From Acidobacteriaceae bacterium (GTDB lineage: Bacteria; Acidobacteriota; Terriglobia; Terriglobales; Acidobacteriaceae), in contig DAHUZD010000214.1 of assembly GCA_027306745.1 (NCBI GenBank), positions 1-8,322 of the forward strand: a stretch of DNA of 8,322 bases, written 5' to 3'. Under the pieces are notes generated by a model. It had not been told where the DNA came from. It made no database searches and saw only the letters and a list, made by a program, of their open reading frames with translations. Position numbers and translations under genes: made by a program. This document shows, piece by piece, positions 6,036-8,322 of the stretch (positions are counted from its first letter, which is position 1; every line of letters begins with the position of its first letter).

Positions 6036-7624
6036 CCATCGTCGCCGGAGTTGATTTTGGAACCTTGAGCGTGCGCGTCTCCCTGCTCGACAGCGCGCGC
6101 GGACGCTTATCAACGGCCGTGGCCGAGTATCCGCTGCACCGCAAGCGCGAAGACCCCGACTACGCCACGCAGGCCCACGCCGACCACATGCAGGCCCTGG
6201 CCCGCGCCTGCCGCCAGGCCGTCGCAGAGGCTGGCGTTTCTGGCTCTGCCATCGCAGCCATCGCGCTGGACACAACCGGCTCCAGCGTCGTGCCCGTCGA
6301 TGCGCAGATGCAGCCGCTCGACGAGTATGCGCTTTGGTGCGACCATCGCGCCAAAGTGGAGGCGCAGCAGATCACAGAGCTGGCGCATCAGAAAAAAATC
6401 GAAGCCATCGACTGGTGCGGTGGCGTGTACTCGCACGAGTGGGGCTTTGCCAAGTTGCTCTACTGGCTGCGCCAGAATCCTGACAAGCGCGCCCACTTCG
6501 CCAGCGCCTTTGAACATTGCGACATGGTGGCGGCCACGCTGGCTGGCGTCAAAAATCCTGCAGATGCCATACGCAGCGTCTGCGCCCTCGGCCACAAATG
6601 GCTCTGGAATCCGCGCTGGGGAGGTTTCCCTCCGCAGAGCTTTTTCTCGGCACTGGATCCGTTGCTGGATGGCGTCTGCGAAAAACTGCGCGGCCCGGTC
6701 CAGACCTCTGACCATCTTGCCGGGCATCTCTGCGCGCACTGGGCAGAGATGCTAGGCCTGCAACCCGGCATTCCCATTCCTGTAGGCGCATTCGACGCAC
6801 ACTGGGATGCTCTGGGTGCTGGCATTCGTGAAGGCGACGTGGTCAATGTCGTCGGCACGTCCACCTGCATCATCGCCATGTCACGCTCGGCGGCGCTGGT
6901 GCCCGGCGTCTGCGGCGTTGTGCCAGGAAGCGTGCACCCGGCCTTTACTGGCATCGAGGCTGGGCTGTCTGCCACCGGCGATATCTTTGAGGCCATCGCG
7001 CGCCGCGCCGGAACCAGCGTGCAGGCACTCTCCCAAGGCTTGGAGAAGTATCATGCCGGACAGACGGGCCTGTTGCGTCTGAGCTGGGACAATGGCGACC
7101 GCACCGTACTCGTCAATGCGGAGCTGGGCGGCGTCACCTTCGGCTGGAATCTGATGCACACGGCGCAGGACGAACTCTTCGCAGCCCTGGAAGGCACAGC
7201 GTTGCACACTCGCATTATTCTGGAACGCATGGCCGAGCACGGCGTGCGTGTGGATCGCGTCATCCACGCAGGCGGCATTCCCCAGCACAATCCCGTACTC
7301 AATCAGGTGTACGCCAATGCGCTGGGCAAGCCGGTGCTGGTGCCAGACGGCCTGCCAACCAGCCTCGGCTCAGGAATCGTTGCCTTGGTGGCCGCTGGAG
7401 CCTTCCCCAGCATTGAGGCTGCACAACAGGCCATGTGTCTGCCTTTCAAAACCTTTCAACCGCAACCGGCAGCAGCGGCCATCTACGAACAGATCTTCCC
7501 GCTTTACCGCGACGCGTATTTTGCCCTGGGCAGGCACGATGCAAAGGCTCAGCCTTTGGGCCGCGTTCTGCCAGAGCTGCGAAACATCGCCGACCGGGTG
7601 CGCGCGCAAGCTCCTCAAGCGTAA
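6032..7624 (+). CDS. araB: L-ribulokinase
   Basis: A 530-residue FGGY-family carbohydrate kinase that phosphorylates L-ribulose with ATP to L-ribulose-5-phosphate, the substrate of AraD. The N-terminal domain opens with VDFGTLSVR (residues 7-15) and has LDTTGSSVVPVD, LWCDHRAKVEA, WCGGVYSHEW and a SVCALGHKWLWNPRWGGFPP stretch typical of ribulokinases. GAFDAH contains the expected catalytic base D255. The C-terminal ATP-binding domain shows VGTSTCII, GIEAGLSATGDIFEA, a WDNGDR segment and HAGGIPQHNPVLNQVYA, the FGGY C-terminal signature region. Length is close to E. coli AraB but with a shorter tail. The ATG at 6032 overlaps the araD stop; the nearest purine-rich site (AAGGA, 6013-6017) is 14 bp away, so translation is likely coupled to araD. 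The order araD-araB without araA differs from E. coli araBAD. A xylulokinase role is less likely given the araD neighbour and ribulokinase motifs. Confidence 0.94.
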   Translation: MTIVAGVDFGTLSVRVSLLDSARGRLSTAVAEYPLHRKREDPDYATQAHADHMQALARACRQAVAEAGVSGSAIAAIALDTTGSSVVPVDAQMQPLDEYALWCDHRAKVEAQQITELAHQKKIEAIDWCGGVYSHEWGFAKLLYWLRQNPDKRAHFASAFEHCDMVAATLAGVKNPADAIRSVCALGHKWLWNPRWGGFPPQSFFSALDPLLDGVCEKLRGPVQTSDHLAGHLCAHWAEMLGLQPGIPIPVGAFDAHWDALGAGIREGDVVNVVGTSTCIIAMSRSAALVPGVCGVVPGSVHPAFTGIEAGLSATGDIFEAIARRAGTSVQALSQGLEKYHAGQTGLLRLSWDNGDRTVLVNAELGGVTFGWNLMHTAQDELFAALEGTALHTRIILERMAEHGVRVDRVIHAGGIPQHNPVLNQVYANALGKPVLVPDGLPTSLGSGIVALVAAGAFPSIEAAQQAMCLPFKTFQPQPAAAAIYEQIFPLYRDAYFALGRHDAKAQPLGRVLPELRNIADRVRAQAPQA

Positions 7625-7633
7625 TGCACAGCA

Positions 7634-8322
7634 CTACGGCTTTGGGTATGCAGTGCGCACACTGGCTGCGCGCAAAAAATCAAAGTTGCCCGACGGTACC
7701 GGCGTGATGCCGCTCAGCCTGCGGTTGTAGATGACTTCTGAATTGATATACCAAAGCGGCAGAACTGGCATGTCGCGCGCCACAATCGCCTGCACCTGGG
7801 CGTAGAGCGTGCGGCGCGTTGGCAAATCCACCGATTGCTGCGCCTGCTGCAACAGCGCATCCACCTCGGGGTTGGAGTAGTCGCCGCGATTGGCTCCGTG
7901 CGGCGGCTCGCTGGCCGTGGCTAGTGCGTAGCGGAAAATATCGGGGTCTTCATTACCGCCAATCCAGCGCAGACTGTACATTCCAAACCGGCCCTGCGAA
8001 ATATCCGCATAAAACGTGGCGAACTCGTAGCTTTGAATATCCAGCGCAATGCCCACCTTCCTCAGCTCCTGCTGCAAGACCATGGAAAGCAGACGCGCCG
8101 TTTCGTCGGTGGAGGTCTTCATCTGCACGTGGAAACGGATGCCGTCGCGCCCAATGGGAAAGCCAGCCGAATCCAGCAGCCGCCGCGCGCGGTCGGGGTC
8201 ATAGTCCATCGCAGCATTGGCAGCAGCGTAGGCCCAATGCTCCGGCGGCAGCAAACTGTCTGCCAGCCGCGCCTGCCCATGCAACAGCGTCGCCACAATC
8301 AAAGGGCGGTTGATGGCCGCGG
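7634..8322 (-). CDS. ABC transporter solute-binding protein, family 5 (peptide/nickel/oligosaccharide type), C-terminal part
   Basis: The last 228 residues of an extracytoplasmic family 5 (OppA/DppA-like) binding protein. The reading frame stays open to the right edge from 8320, so the start and signal peptide are outside the window; the TTG at 8302 is an internal Leu. Visible signatures include AINRPLIVATLLHGQ, typical of the family after the hinge, then DPDRARRLLDSAGF, RWIGGNEDPDIF, the NPEVDALLQQAQ segment, a YAQVQAIVARDMPVLPLWY stretch and a C-terminal SGNFDFLRAAS. The protein normally delivers ligand to a membrane permease and ATPase pair, none of which is present here. Most members bind peptides, but some bind oligosaccharides or metals, and ligand choice cannot be read from this fragment. 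It is convergent with araB (9 bp between stop codons), so it is not part of the arabinose operon. No terminator is visible between the two. Confidence 0.92.
   Translation of the reverse strand, partial: AAINRPLIVATLLHGQARLADSLLPPEHWAYAAANAAMDYDPDRARRLLDSAGFPIGRDGIRFHVQMKTSTDETARLLSMVLQQELRKVGIALDIQSYEFATFYADISQGRFGMYSLRWIGGNEDPDIFRYALATASEPPHGANRGDYSNPEVDALLQQAQQSVDLPTRRTLYAQVQAIVARDMPVLPLWYINSEVIYNRRLSGITPVPSGNFDFLRAASVRTAYPKP

Noticed and set aside
6392..6398. A7 run in araB, considered as a programmed frameshift site (also a T7 run at 2225-2231 in nnr)
   Set aside because: The A run begins at a codon's first base, so it does not have the phase of a -1 slippery heptamer. Both genes stay intact in frame through their conserved ends.
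7651..7664. Hairpin CAGTG-CGCA-CACTG near the end of the binding-protein gene, considered as a terminator
   Set aside because: The stem is only 5 bp, no T-run follows on either strand, and it lies inside the coding region.

Overview
The window is GC-rich, densely coding bacterial DNA with short or no intergenic gaps. It holds eight genes: seven on the + strand, and one on the - strand that runs off the right edge. No rRNA, tRNA, CRISPR array, insertion sequence, phage gene or integration site was seen. The protein flavour and gene neighbourhood resemble Acidobacteriota (Terriglobia/Acidobacteriaceae-like). That assignment rests on recalled similarity, mainly of the ribulokinase and the solute-binding protein, and is an inference only.

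Positions 1-1211 carry aromatic amino acid biosynthesis: the C-terminal end of a type I-beta DAHP synthase, which opens the shikimate pathway, then a monofunctional prephenate dehydrogenase (tyrA) for the tyrosine branch. Positions 1257-3334 carry two housekeeping genes that overlap by four bases (ATGA): a bifunctional NAD(P)HX epimerase/dehydratase (nnr) that repairs damaged nicotinamide cofactor, and tsaE, the ATPase of the t6A tRNA-modification machinery. The same nnr-tsaE pairing is known from E. coli (yjeF-yjeE).

Positions 3361-7624 are an L-arabinose utilisation block on the same strand: a secreted GH51 alpha-L-arabinofuranosidase, then araD (L-ribulose-5-phosphate 4-epimerase) and araB (L-ribulokinase), with araD and araB overlapping by ATGA. 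The enzyme outside the cytoplasm would release arabinose from arabinan or arabinoxylan. AraB phosphorylates L-ribulose and AraD converts the product to D-xylulose-5-phosphate for the pentose phosphate pathway. The isomerase AraA, a sugar importer and a regulator are all missing here and must lie elsewhere or be replaced.

Positions 7634-8322 hold the C-terminal part of a family 5 ABC-transporter solute-binding protein, convergent with araB across only 9 bp. Every gene belongs to a recognised family, and I did not find evidence of an undescribed system. The points most worth a second look are the arabinose block lacking araA, a residue substitution in the dehydratase active-site loop of Nnr, and a possible leaderless promoter in front of nnr.
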